Positions 54,242 to 63,016 of a DNA stretch of 64,000 nucleotides are shown piece after piece. A program made the position numbers and the translations under genes. Origin of the DNA: Acidobacteriaceae bacterium (GTDB taxonomy: Bacteria > Acidobacteriota > Terriglobia > Terriglobales > Acidobacteriaceae). The stretch is taken from NCBI GenBank assembly GCA_027449965.1, contig DAIDKP010000013.1, positions 1-64,000 on the forward strand. The letters run 5' to 3'. How positions within the stretch are numbered: position 1 is the stretch's first letter; the number at the start of each line of letters is the position of its first letter. The notes beneath the pieces are model-generated. The model did no database searches and was not told the DNA's origin. It saw only the letters and a list, made by a program, of their open reading frames with translations.

Positions 54242-54815
54242 GGTCGGCTTCCGATGCGTTGGGCGGATTCAGATCGAGCAGGCCTTCGGGCAGGGCCATC
54301 ACCATCTGTTTTCCGTCGATGTCCACGCGGCGCAGATAGCTTTTGGCAAGCGGAATCAGGTACTCCTGATCGCGCTCGCCACGGACGATGAGCAGCGCAA
54401 CTGGCCCGGCCTGGCGGTCGACGTCTTCAATTACACCGACGATGCGCGAGCCTTCCGGCTGCTGATCGATGAGGGTGCAGCCGATGAGGTCGCCAACGTA
54501 GTAGGCATCCGGGTCGAGCTGTGCGCGTTGTTCGCGGGGAATGGCCACGACCTGATCGCGCAGCGCCTCGGCTTCGGTGATCGACGTTACGCCGTCAAAG
54601 TGCAGCACCACGGAGCCTTTGTGCAGCCAGAAATGCTCCAGGGTAACAGGACGCGAGCGCTCCTGCGGGGTTCCGGCCTTTTCCAGCAGCCAAACCTGGC
54701 GTCGCTCGGCAAACTTCTCCGGGAAGTCGGTGAGAATGGTCGCGAGCACTTCGCCTTTGCGGCCTTGGGAGCGGCGAATCTGCGCCAGCCAGACCCATGC
54801 CGGATGCTCAGTCAT
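54231..54815 (-). CDS. rimM: 16S rRNA processing / ribosome maturation factor
   Basis: 194 residues. Helps assemble the 30S head. N-terminal RimM barrel ('WLAQIRRSQGRKGEVLATILT', residues 9-30; 'VVLHFDGVTSITEAEALRDQVV') and C-terminal PRC barrel ('YYVGDLIGCTLI', 'YLIPLAKSYLRRVDIDGKQM'). Position between khpA and trmD is the conserved operon order. Confidence 0.95.
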   Translation of the reverse strand: MTEHPAWVWLAQIRRSQGRKGEVLATILTDFPEKFAERRQVWLLEKAGTPQERSRPVTLEHFWLHKGSVVLHFDGVTSITEAEALRDQVVAIPREQRAQLDPDAYYVGDLIGCTLIDQQPEGSRIVGVIEDVDRQAGPVALLIVRGERDQEYLIPLAKSYLRRVDIDGKQMVMALPEGLLDLNPPNASEADHAS

Positions 54816-54908
54816 GGCAGAGAACCTGACGCCGCAGGCTTTTCGCTTGAGACGGACAGTTTGGCAGGTAGAGTCGCAAAAGCTCGATCCTCGGAAGGCA
54901 GTGCGACC

Positions 54909-55175
54909 TCAGTCGTCGCCTTCTTCCAGAATGTCCAGCGTGTAGCGGTGATGCAGTTTCATGCTGACGGCGCTGAGGATGGTGCGCATGGATCGCGCCG
55001 TCCGCCCCTGCTTCCCGATCACCTTGCCCACATCCGTTGGCGCCACACGCAGGCGGACCACAGTGCTCTCTTCGTGGTCCACACATTCCACTTCCACCGC
55101 GTCTGGCGCATCCACCAGTGCCCGAGCCATCTCAAGCACCAAATCCACGACTTCTGTTGTATCGATCTGGGTCAT
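54909..55175 (-). CDS. khpA: KH-domain RNA-binding protein KhpA
   Basis: 88 residues. Single KH domain with the GxxG loop 'VIGKQGRTARSMR' (residues 51-63). KhpA works with KhpB/Jag in some bacteria to control division-related RNAs. The place between rpsP and rimM is the standard one. Full length. Confidence 0.95.
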   Translation of the reverse strand: MTQIDTTEVVDLVLEMARALVDAPDAVEVECVDHEESTVVRLRVAPTDVGKVIGKQGRTARSMRTILSAVSMKLHHRYTLDILEEGDD

Positions 55176-55419
55176 TCACGTGCCCCATCTATCCGGTCTT
55201 GCAGTTTCGCGGTTGCACGGCTCCGGTGTTGCTTTGCGATGCTGAGTTCCATTCGCTGGACGCGCCGTGAACCGGAGAGCATATGCGCGTCCTACCCAGA
55301 GTCTCTTGAACCGTTCGCACGATAGTATCAATCGCAGCGAAGTTACGCCAGTGGAGGGGAATTCAGGAAATCAACTTCCTGTGGACACTCTTTGGCTGCG
55401 AAGTAGTCTGGAGCAGCAA

Positions 55420-55662
55420 TCAGGCAGCGACGGCAGCCGGGAACTTCGCGACGAGCTTGGCCACGCGATCCGACATCTGTGCGCCGACGCTGATCCAGTG
55501 CTGAATGCGCTCATGCTGGAGCTTGACGGAAGCAGGGTTGGTGCGAGGGTCATAGGTGCCGACGACTTCGATCGAGCGGCCATTGCGGGCGCGATCCTTC
55601 TCAATGACGACAATGCGATAAAACGGCTTCTTGGTGGCGCCAACGCGCGCCAGACGGATCAT
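55420..55662 (-). CDS. rpsP: 30S ribosomal protein S16
   Basis: 80 residues. 'MIRLARVGATKKPFYRIVV' opening, 'DGRSIEVVGTYDP'-type core and 'HWISVGAQMSDRV' are diagnostic of S16. I start at ATG 55662, the conserved family start. An ATG at 55677 and a GTG at 55668 lie 15 and 6 nt upstream near AAGGAA and are alternatives. First gene of rpsP-khpA-rimM-trmD, though 244 bp separate it from khpA, with a weak hairpin CAGGAA/TTCCTG at 55364-55381. Confidence 0.95.
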   Translation of the reverse strand: MIRLARVGATKKPFYRIVVIEKDRARNGRSIEVVGTYDPRTNPASVKLQHERIQHWISVGAQMSDRVAKLVAKFPAAVAA

Positions 55663-55899
55663 AACCACGGGTCTCATTTCCTTTCCATCCGAGCGATGCC
55701 TGCATCTTGTGATTTGCCAAGACGATCTTCGCCAGATCAGCGAATTCGTCGTCATGCGCTCGTTACGGTGCTGTGGTCCAGCGACTTTGCCGGTTACCAC
55801 GAGGCACACTGTATCTCAGTATCTCTGAAAACCACCATTCAGAGCAACTCCGACGGCGCTGGGCCGATCTTTTGAAGCGGATTTGCTTCGGCGGCGGGT

Positions 55900-55905
55900 T
55901 AGAAT
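55900..55905 (+). promoter_or_regulatory. -10 element 6 nt before the homocysteine methyltransferase start
   Basis: TAGAAT (5 of 6 to consensus), then CGCCGC, then ATG 55912. No Shine-Dalgarno site is present. Confidence 0.55.
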
Positions 55906-55911
55906 CGCCGC

Positions 55912-56895
55912 ATGAGGAAGGCTGAGGGAAATCCGCTGCGCGGAATGCGTGTTCTGGATGGTGGGCTGGCCACGGAGCTGGAGTTTCTGGGCGCGGACAT
56001 CTCTGGTCCGCTGTGGTCGGCGCATGTGCTGGAGCGGCAGCCTGGACTGGTGGCCGCTGTGCATGAGGCGTATCTGGCGGCGGGTGCGGAGTGCATTGCG
56101 ACGGCCAGCTATCAGGTCTCTCGTCGCGGCTTTGCTGAGCTGGGCCTGCCGGCGGAGCACGCCGATGCTGCGTTACTTCACGCCGTGGAGCTGGCGGTTG
56201 GCGCGCGGGATGCGCATCTGGGTTCGGGTGCTGCGAGCCTATCGAGTGCCAGCCTGCGTCCACTGGTGGCTGCCTCGCTTGGCCCCTTTGGCGCGGCGCT
56301 GCACAACGGAGCCGAGTATCACGGAAACTATGGCTGTTCGTGGGATGAGCTGGTGGAGTTTCATCGGGAGCGCATCGCTGTGCTGGCGGTGAGCAGCGGG
56401 GCGGCGCGTGCCGATCTGATCGCGTTTGAGACCGTTCCGTCGCTGAGTGAAGCGCGGGCGATCCTCGCTGCCTTGAGCGAGTGGCCGGAGATGCGCGCCT
56501 GGATCAGTTTCACGACCGGCCCCATTGCAAGCATCCGTGCGAGTGAGGTTGGGCGTGTGGCGCACGGCGAGCTGCTCGGCGACTGCGCGGAGGTTCTGGC
56601 CGCGCATCCGCAGATCGTCGGCATTGGCCTGAACTGCCTTGCGCCGCGTCTTGTGCTGTCGCTCATCCGAGAGTTGCGCGCCGCCTGCGAGCTGCCCATT
56701 CTGGTCTATCCAAACTCCGGTGAAAACTGGGATGCCAGCGCGCGCCGCTGGACGGGATCGACCGATCCGCAGGCGTTTCACACGCTCGCGCTGGAGTGGT
56801 TTGAGGCAGGAGCGCAGATGGTGGGTGGCTGCTGCAGGACGCGCCCGGAGCATATTCGGCAGATCGCTGCGGCTGCGTCATCCCGGCGCGGCTGA
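55912..56895 (+). CDS. mmuM: Homocysteine S-methyltransferase
   Basis: 327 residues. Transfers a methyl group, typically from S-methylmethionine or S-adenosylmethionine, to homocysteine to make methionine. Zinc ligands: 'GIGLNCLAP' (Cys about residue 243) and the paired cysteines of 'VGGCCRTRPEHI' (about 307). N-terminal 'VLDGGLATELEFLG' and 'ATASYQVS' are typical. Full length. The next gene (acyl-CoA dehydrogenase) converges 5 bp later. Confidence 0.92.
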   Translation: MRKAEGNPLRGMRVLDGGLATELEFLGADISGPLWSAHVLERQPGLVAAVHEAYLAAGAECIATASYQVSRRGFAELGLPAEHADAALLHAVELAVGARDAHLGSGAASLSSASLRPLVAASLGPFGAALHNGAEYHGNYGCSWDELVEFHRERIAVLAVSSGAARADLIAFETVPSLSEARAILAALSEWPEMRAWISFTTGPIASIRASEVGRVAHGELLGDCAEVLAAHPQIVGIGLNCLAPRLVLSLIRELRAACELPILVYPNSGENWDASARRWTGSTDPQAFHTLALEWFEAGAQMVGGCCRTRPEHIRQIAAAASSRRG

Positions 56896-56900
56896 CTGCC

Positions 56901-58067
56901 CTAGATCACAATGGGATCGGCGAGCAGCTGGCGCGCGATGGTGGCAAGCTGCATGTTGGAGGTGCCTTCGTAGATCTTGCCGATCTTGGAGTCGCGAAAG
57001 TATTTTTCCGCCGGATAGTCGCGCACAAATCCGTTGCCGCCGAAGATTTCGACGCATCGGCTGGCGACACACTCGGCGACCTGCGAGACGAAGTATTTGG
57101 TCATGGCGGCTTCGGTGACAAAGGGCAGTCCGGCGTCCTTGAGACGGGCCGCGTTGTAGACCATGAGCCGTGCGGCCTCAATCTGGGTGGCCATCTCGGC
57201 GAGGTCAAACTGTACGGACTGAAAATCCGCAATGGCGCGGCCAAACTGTTTGCGCTGCTGGGCGTAGCGCGCGGCATGTTTCCACGCTCCGGCGGCCAAA
57301 CCGAGCAGTTGCGCGCCGATGCCGATGCGACCCTCGTTGAGGACTTCGATGGCGATGCGATAGCCTTTGCCTTCTTCCCCGAGCAGCGCGTCGGCGGGGA
57401 TGTGGCAGTCGTCGAGCAGGACTTCACAGGTGCTGCTGGCGCAGATGCCCAGCTTGTGCTCGAGCCGACCGACGGTCAGGCCAGGCGTTCCGGCAGGGAC
57501 CAGAAAGGCCGAGATGCCACGATACCCGGCAGCGGGATTGAGGTTGGCGAAGACGAGAAAGAGTCCGGCTTCACGCGCGTTGCTGATCCAGAGCTTGCGC
57601 CCCTGAAGCCGAAAGCCCTGAGCGGTGCGCTCTGCACGTGTCTCCAAAGCGAAGGCATCGGAGCCGGAACTGGCCTCGCTCAACGCGTAGCTGCACAACA
57701 TGCCTGCGGCAAGCTGCGGCAGCCAGCGCTGGTGCTGCGAGGGAGTGCCCCAGCGCAGGAGAGCGTTGACGCTGAGTGTGTTCTGAATATCGACGATGAG
57801 CGCGACGGATGGGTCCACCTCGGCGAGCGCTTCGACGGCAAGGATGGAATCGAAAAAGCTGCCGCCGGAGCCGCCAAAATCTTCGGGAACTTCGATGGCG
57901 AGCAGGCCGAGTTCGGCAAGTTTCTGGATGAGTCCGGGCGCGTACTGCGCAGCCTCTTCCATCGACCGAACGAGCGGCGCGACGGTCTCCGCAGCGAAGC
58001 GGCGGACGGTGGATTGCAGCAATTGTTCTTCTTCGCTGAGCACAGTGATGGGCTTGGGATGGGTCAT
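56901..58067 (-). CDS. Acyl-CoA dehydrogenase
   Basis: 388 residues. FAD enzyme of beta-oxidation or branched-chain amino-acid breakdown. 'YALSEASSGSDAFALET' and 'GRKLWISNAREAGLFLVF' frame the flavin site; the catalytic glutamate is in 'IYEGTSNMQLATIARQLL' at the C-terminus, as in short-chain (butyryl-type) enzymes. ATG 58067 has GGAG about 10 nt upstream. Chain-length preference is not readable. Confidence 0.92.
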   Translation of the reverse strand: MTHPKPITVLSEEEQLLQSTVRRFAAETVAPLVRSMEEAAQYAPGLIQKLAELGLLAIEVPEDFGGSGGSFFDSILAVEALAEVDPSVALIVDIQNTLSVNALLRWGTPSQHQRWLPQLAAGMLCSYALSEASSGSDAFALETRAERTAQGFRLQGRKLWISNAREAGLFLVFANLNPAAGYRGISAFLVPAGTPGLTVGRLEHKLGICASSTCEVLLDDCHIPADALLGEEGKGYRIAIEVLNEGRIGIGAQLLGLAAGAWKHAARYAQQRKQFGRAIADFQSVQFDLAEMATQIEAARLMVYNAARLKDAGLPFVTEAAMTKYFVSQVAECVASRCVEIFGGNGFVRDYPAEKYFRDSKIGKIYEGTSNMQLATIARQLLADPIVI

Positions 58068-58184
58068 CGAAAAGCAGCTCCAGTGACAGATGGGCAACGA
58101 ACCAGCGTAGCAGAGCCGAGGCGCGAACCGACAGAGGCGCGCCGACGAACGAAGACGCACAGAGGTGCTTCGGTGCCGGTTGCT

Positions 58185-60059
58185 TCAGCTCTTCAGCGCT
58201 ACGCGTAGATGCAGTTCCTTCATCTGTTGGTCGCTGACGGTGGTTGGCGCGTCAACCATGACGTCGATCGCGCGCGCTGTCTTCGGGAATGCAATTACCT
58301 CGCGCAGGCTGGGCGCGCCGGCCAGCAGCATGGCGATGCGGTCAAGGCCGAGCGCGATGCCGCCATGCGGCGGCGTGCCATACTCGAGCGCGTCGAGGAA
58401 GAATCCGAAGCGCGTGCGGGCCTCTTCGGGCGTGATGCCAAGCGACTCGAAGATCTGCCGCTGCACATCCTGCCGGTGAATACGAATCGATCCCGATCCA
58501 AGCTCCAGGCCGTTCATGGCGAGGTCATAGCAGCGTGCGCGCACGGTGGCCGGATCGGTGAAGAGCCGCTCGACATCCGCATCGTGCGGCGAGGTGAAAG
58601 GATGATGCGCGGGCATCCATTTTCCCGTCTCCGCATCGTGCTCGAACATGGGAAAATCCGTGACCCAGATGGGCTGAAACGCGGCTGCGCCGTCGATGAG
58701 TTTTCCGCTGACGGGGTCAGCGTCGGCCACCACGGTCTGCGTGACGGCAAAAGCTCCATGCCGCTCGGCGTACTTCTTCGCCAGCTCCACGCGAAACGCG
58801 CCGGCAGCGGAGTATACGGCAATCTCGCGCTCGGAAAGCCGTCCGGGAATCTTTGTGTCGGAGGCTTTGATGGGGTGGGCCGGGTCGCCGGCGACGATGA
58901 CGACAAAGTCTTCGTCGGAGGCTCCTGTTTGCTGGCGCAGGGCTGAGACGATGTGGGGAAAACCTTTTTCCAGCCGCTTGAGGTCGTCGATGAATTTGGC
59001 GCCTTTTTTCGCGTCGAAAAGCGGATGGTTATCCTCGCGCTCCTTGCGGCTCAGCGCGCCTACGCGCGGAATCCGCAGCGCGACAATGGGAAGCTCTGGA
59101 TCAAGCTGGAGCGCAGCGATGTCGGCATCGCTGAAGGCCGCTCGCAGGTTAGTCAATCCGGGCAGACGCATATCCGGCTTGTCCACACCAAAGCGCCGCA
59201 TCGACTCGTCCCAGGTGATGCGCGGAAACGGCGCAGGCAACTGAACGCCGGCAGCGGCAAAACCGGCGGAGAGAAATTGCTCGACGACGGCGAAGACATC
59301 CTCTTCGCGCGGAAAGCTCATCTCGAGGTCGATCTGAGTGAACTCAAGCTGGCGGTCAGCGCGCAGGTCCTCATCGCGGAAGCAGCGGGCGATTTGAAAA
59401 TAGCGGTCGAAGCCGGAGATCATCAGGATCTGTTTGAATATTTGCGGCGACTGCGGCAGCGCGTAGAATTCACCAGGGTGGACCCGACTGGGCACGAGAA
59501 AATCGCGCGCGCCCTCGGGCGTGGATTTGGTCAGAATCGGCGTTTCGATTTCGAGAAAGCCGAGATCGGAAAGGCTCTGGCGAATGGCCAGCGTGATGCG
59601 ATGGCGCAGCCAGAAGTTGCGCTGCATCTCGGCGCGGCGCAGATCGACGTAGCGATACTTGAGGCGGACTTCCTCGTTGGCGATGGCTTCTTCCGCAGGA
59701 GAAAATGGAGCCAGCTTCGCATCGTTCAAAACCAGAATCTGTGAGGCCACAATTTCAATCTCGCCGGTGGGCATCTTCGGATTGATGGCCGCAGCATCGC
59801 GCAGGCGGACTTTGCCGACAGCGGCGACGACATACTCCGGACGAATGGCCTCGCCTTTGGCGTGGCCGTCGGGCGTCAGATCGCGGTCGAGCACAATCTG
59901 CGCAATGCCGCTGCGGTCGCGCAGATCGAGGAAGATGAGGTTGCCGTGATCGCGCCGCCGATTGACCCATCCCATCAAGACAACATCTTCGCCCGCCTGG
60001 GCTGCGCGCAGTTCGCCGCAGCGATGTGTTCGTTTCATCTCACCGAGAAAATCCAGCAC
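58185..60059 (-). CDS. aspS: Aspartyl-tRNA synthetase
   Basis: 624 residues. Class II synthetase with the bacterial GAD insertion. Anticodon-binding OB domain at 1-115 ('[20 protein letters not shown]'), motif 2 '[19 protein letters not shown]', motif 3 '[15 protein letters not shown]'. The GTG start at 60059 has AGAGGA 7 nt upstream and is preferred over ATG 60038. It lies 39 bp downstream of hisS and is likely co-transcribed. Confidence 0.96.
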   Translation of the reverse strand: MLDFLGEMKRTHRCGELRAAQAGEDVVLMGWVNRRRDHGNLIFLDLRDRSGIAQIVLDRDLTPDGHAKGEAIRPEYVVAAVGKVRLRDAAAINPKMPTGEIEIVASQILVLNDAKLAPFSPAEEAIANEEVRLKYRYVDLRRAEMQRNFWLRHRITLAIRQSLSDLGFLEIETPILTKSTPEGARDFLVPSRVHPGEFYALPQSPQIFKQILMISGFDRYFQIARCFRDEDLRADRQLEFTQIDLEMSFPREEDVFAVVEQFLSAGFAAAGVQLPAPFPRITWDESMRRFGVDKPDMRLPGLTNLRAAFSDADIAALQLDPELPIVALRIPRVGALSRKEREDNHPLFDAKKGAKFIDDLKRLEKGFPHIVSALRQQTGASDEDFVVIVAGDPAHPIKASDTKIPGRLSEREIAVYSAAGAFRVELAKKYAERHGAFAVTQTVVADADPVSGKLIDGAAAFQPIWVTDFPMFEHDAETGKWMPAHHPFTSPHDADVERLFTDPATVRARCYDLAMNGLELGSGSIRIHRQDVQRQIFESLGITPEEARTRFGFFLDALEYGTPPHGGIALGLDRIAMLLAGAPSLREVIAFPKTARAIDVMVDAPTTVSDQQMKELHLRVALKS

Positions 60060-60098
60060 GTTGTTATCCTCTTCTGTTTGGCTTCTTACAGCGTCCGG

Positions 60099-61400
60099 TT
60101 ATGTAGTTCTTTTGCGCGCCGCCAGCAGATGCGCGGCCAGATCAGCGCGTGAAATTTTTGTCTGTACGCCGGTGGAAAAATCTTTCACCGTGAGCAGGTC
60201 CGAGGCAAGTTCATCCTCGCCCAGCAGGACAATCTGCCACGCCAGCTTGTCGGCCAGCTCCATCGACTTGCGCACGCGAAAACTGCCGTCGCCCAGCTCG
60301 ATGCGCAGCCCGGAGCGGCGAAGCTCTCGCGCGAGCCGCAGCGCAGCCGCGTTCTGAGCCTCGCCCACGGGTGCGATGCAGGCATCTGCGCGCTCGGCTG
60401 CTGTCTGCTGCTGTGCCTGGAGCGTGAGCACGAGCCGATCCTGCCCGATGGCAAATCCAATTCCGGGAGCCTTGGGGCCGCCGATTGCTTCGCTCAGCCC
60501 GTCATAGCGGCCGCCGCCAAGCAGCGCATTCTGCGCGCCCAGACCGCCGTGCGTAAACTCAAAGGTCGTGCGCGTGTAGTAGTCCAGGCCGCGCACCAGC
60601 CGGTGGTCGAGCGTGTATTCGACACCAGCGGCATCGAGCGCGGCGCACACGGCGGCAAAGTGCTCACGACTGGCCGCATCGAGCGAGTCGGCGATGCGCG
60701 GCAGGCCTTCGATGATTGGCTGATCCTCCGGCACTTTGCAGTCGAGCACACGCAGCGGATTGGTCTCTGCGCGGCGCTGGCAGTCGGCGCACATCTGGCT
60801 GACAACGGGCGCGAGCGCCTCCCGCAGTCTGGCCAGATAGGCCGGGCGATCGGCTGCTGAGCCGACGGAATTCAGCTTCAACGTCCAGCCTTCGATGCCC
60901 AGTGCATCCAGCAGCGAGGCAAGCATCTCCAGCACCTCGGCATCGCGCAGAGGCGACTCCGAACCGGCGTGAGTCGGCCCGATGACCTCGGCGCCGATCT
61001 GAAAAAACTGGCGGTAGCGGCCCTTCTGCGGGCGTTCGCGCCGAAACTGCGGACCGATATAAAACAGCTTCTGCAACTGGCCGCTTTCGCCCAGCTTGTG
61101 CTCGATGTAGGCGCGCACCACGCCTGCCGTATTCTCCGGACGCAGGGTCAGGCTTTGCGTCTTTTCCGACTGCGCCCGTGCGCGATCCTCCCAGGTATAC
61201 ATCTCCTTGGATACGATGTCGGTTTCTTCGCCGACGCCGCGGGAAAAGAGCGCCGTCTCTTCGAAGATCGGCGTGCGAATTTCACCAAAGTTGTAGCGCG
61301 CAAAGACTTCGCGCGCGGTGGCCTCAATGCGGCTCCATAGCGCCGTCTCCGGCGGCAACAGGTCGCGCGTGCCGCGCACAGCTTTCACAGGGGTAGTCAC
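60099..61400 (-). CDS. hisS: Histidyl-tRNA synthetase
   Basis: 433 residues. Class II synthetase: 'VRGTRDLLPPE' (residues 8-18), motif 2 'GPQFRRERPQKGRYRQF', the HisA motif 'LVRGLDYYTRTTFEF', motif 3 'GIGFAIGQDRLVL'. Two GTG starts compete: 61400 has TAGACT exactly 6 nt upstream (leaderless pattern), and 61388 has AGGGTGA 8 nt upstream. I keep 61400; the difference is four residues. Confidence 0.95.
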   Translation of the reverse strand: MTTPVKAVRGTRDLLPPETALWSRIEATAREVFARYNFGEIRTPIFEETALFSRGVGEETDIVSKEMYTWEDRARAQSEKTQSLTLRPENTAGVVRAYIEHKLGESGQLQKLFYIGPQFRRERPQKGRYRQFFQIGAEVIGPTHAGSESPLRDAEVLEMLASLLDALGIEGWTLKLNSVGSAADRPAYLARLREALAPVVSQMCADCQRRAETNPLRVLDCKVPEDQPIIEGLPRIADSLDAASREHFAAVCAALDAAGVEYTLDHRLVRGLDYYTRTTFEFTHGGLGAQNALLGGGRYDGLSEAIGGPKAPGIGFAIGQDRLVLTLQAQQQTAAERADACIAPVGEAQNAAALRLARELRRSGLRIELGDGSFRVRKSMELADKLAWQIVLLGEDELASDLLTVKDFSTGVQTKISRADLAAHLLAARKRTT

Positions 61401-61406
61401 CCTATC

Positions 61407-61412
61407 AGTCTA
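61407..61412 (-). promoter_or_regulatory. -10 element 6 nt before the hisS start
   Basis: On the minus strand: TAGACT, then GATAGG, then GTG. Same spacing as at mutM, mmuM, the GT2, the epimerase and the 86-residue gene. Confidence 0.5.
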
Positions 61413-61528
61413 AATGTTTCTGCGCGTCGCGTGCTTGCTCCGGCTGCGCTTCGGCTTTGCCTGGCGTTGCTTTCCTTGCAGCTTCTGCGCAGTCTGATAC
61501 CGTGAAGATCGAGATCGTTGGAGCCGCA

Positions 61529-63007
61529 TTGCCACATCGAAAAAAATATCAGCGACGCAAATTCTGCTTTGCCGCAATGGCGCTGGCCTTTGTCGCCGTG
61601 GTCACGGTCGCTCGGGCGCAGACGCTGCATACGCGCCCGGCACAGCAGCCGCCTGCTCCTGTCCCTGTCCGGCCCATTGCTACTGCGCCTGTATTGCCTG
61701 CGCCGCCCGCTGTACTGGCTCAGGGCACGTATCTGAGCGTGGCCTCCACGCGAGTCTTTCCAATGAAGCAGGGCGCGGCGATTGAAGCGCGGCTGCTTGC
61801 ACCGATTTACGTTAACAACCAGCTTGTGCTGCCGACGGGCACGCTGCTGCGCGGGCGCGTGGATGCCCTGACGCCGGACAAGTCCGCGCGACTCTGGGCC
61901 AGACTGAACGGCGACTTTACACCGATCCATCACCCGATGGTGCGCTTTGACGCGGTGGAGACCAGCGGCGGTCCGGTTTCGATCGAGGCTCCCGCAGCCC
62001 AGGCCGGACTGCCCATGGTCAATCTCCAGGCAAGTTCGGGCGGCAAGCGGCATCGCCTGATCGTGCAGGCATGGGATGGAATGAAACAGCGCGTCGCCGA
62101 CACCAAAACGTTCTTCACGTCTCCGGGGCTGGGCAATCGGCTCAAGGTTGCGCTGTATGAACAGCTTCCGTATCACCCGCAGCAGATCAATGCCGGCACG
62201 ACGTGGAGTTTCCCGCTGAGCAGCGCCCTGGCGGTGAGCGAGATCCGTGCTGTCGGGCAGCCTACGGTCTACACGCCGCCGCAGAAAAAGAATGCCAAAC
62301 CGCCCCGGCACAAGTCGCCCGTTCCGGCTACTGGTACTCTCAGCGCTTCCGCAGACCCCAAACCGCACTGGCTCATTCATGCCGAGTTAGAGACGCCGCT
62401 CGATTCGCGATCGGCAAAGGCGGGTGATCCGATCCAGGCGCGTGTGGTCGAGCCGGTCTATGACGGGCAGCGTCACCTTGCCATCCCGCAGGGATCGATG
62501 CTGATCGGACGTGTGACGACGAGCAAAGCGGCGCGCTCCTTTGGCCGTAACGGGCATCTTCGCTTCAGTTTTCAGCAGTTGAAGCTGCCTGCGGCTCCGG
62601 TGCAACAGGTGCAAGGCTCTGTGACCGGAGCCTTGGCTGGCGGCGGCAAAGCGATGGCAATGGATGCCGAGGGTAACGTCTCCGGCAAGAACAACGGCAG
62701 CGTGCTTGCGCCGATCGCTCTGGGACTGCTTGCCGGCCACGCGCTTGATACGGATGGCAATATGACGGCGCAGACCGGCGTTGCCTCGAACGGCTTTGGA
62801 GCTATCGGCCGCATCGTCGGATTGACAGCTGGATCCCGTTCGCTCGCTGCGGGCATCGGGTTTTACGCGGTTGGGCTTACCATTACACAAACCTGGCTTC
62901 GCGACGGTCACCAGATCGTTTTTCCGCAGGGTACACGGATCGACATTGACACAGCCCCACTGACGGAGCCGATCTTGAAACCGCAGAGCGTGAAGCCGCA
63001 AAGCTAA
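61529..63007 (+). CDS. Secreted protein with duplicated VirB10/TrbI-like domain
   Basis: 492 residues. Basic n-region then 'FAAMALAFVAVVTVARA' signal peptide. Two copies of one domain, at residues about 75-135 ('EARLLAPIYVNNQLVLPTGTLLRGRV') and about 305-365 ('QARVVEPVYDGQRHLAIPQGSMLIGRV'), each followed by a strand that ends 'F...ETSG' or 'FSFQQLKLP'. The pattern resembles the C-terminal barrel of type IV secretion VirB10/TrbI proteins, but no other secretion gene is nearby. A Pro-rich linker joins them; the C-terminus holds a Gly-rich segment and 'IVFPQGTRIDID'. TTG 61529 has GGAG 5 nt upstream; GTG 61502 is the alternative. Confidence 0.7.
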   Translation: MPHRKKYQRRKFCFAAMALAFVAVVTVARAQTLHTRPAQQPPAPVPVRPIATAPVLPAPPAVLAQGTYLSVASTRVFPMKQGAAIEARLLAPIYVNNQLVLPTGTLLRGRVDALTPDKSARLWARLNGDFTPIHHPMVRFDAVETSGGPVSIEAPAAQAGLPMVNLQASSGGKRHRLIVQAWDGMKQRVADTKTFFTSPGLGNRLKVALYEQLPYHPQQINAGTTWSFPLSSALAVSEIRAVGQPTVYTPPQKKNAKPPRHKSPVPATGTLSASADPKPHWLIHAELETPLDSRSAKAGDPIQARVVEPVYDGQRHLAIPQGSMLIGRVTTSKAARSFGRNGHLRFSFQQLKLPAAPVQQVQGSVTGALAGGGKAMAMDAEGNVSGKNNGSVLAPIALGLLAGHALDTDGNMTAQTGVASNGFGAIGRIVGLTAGSRSLAAGIGFYAVGLTITQTWLRDGHQIVFPQGTRIDIDTAPLTEPILKPQSVKPQS

Positions 63008-63016
63008 AGTGGCATT

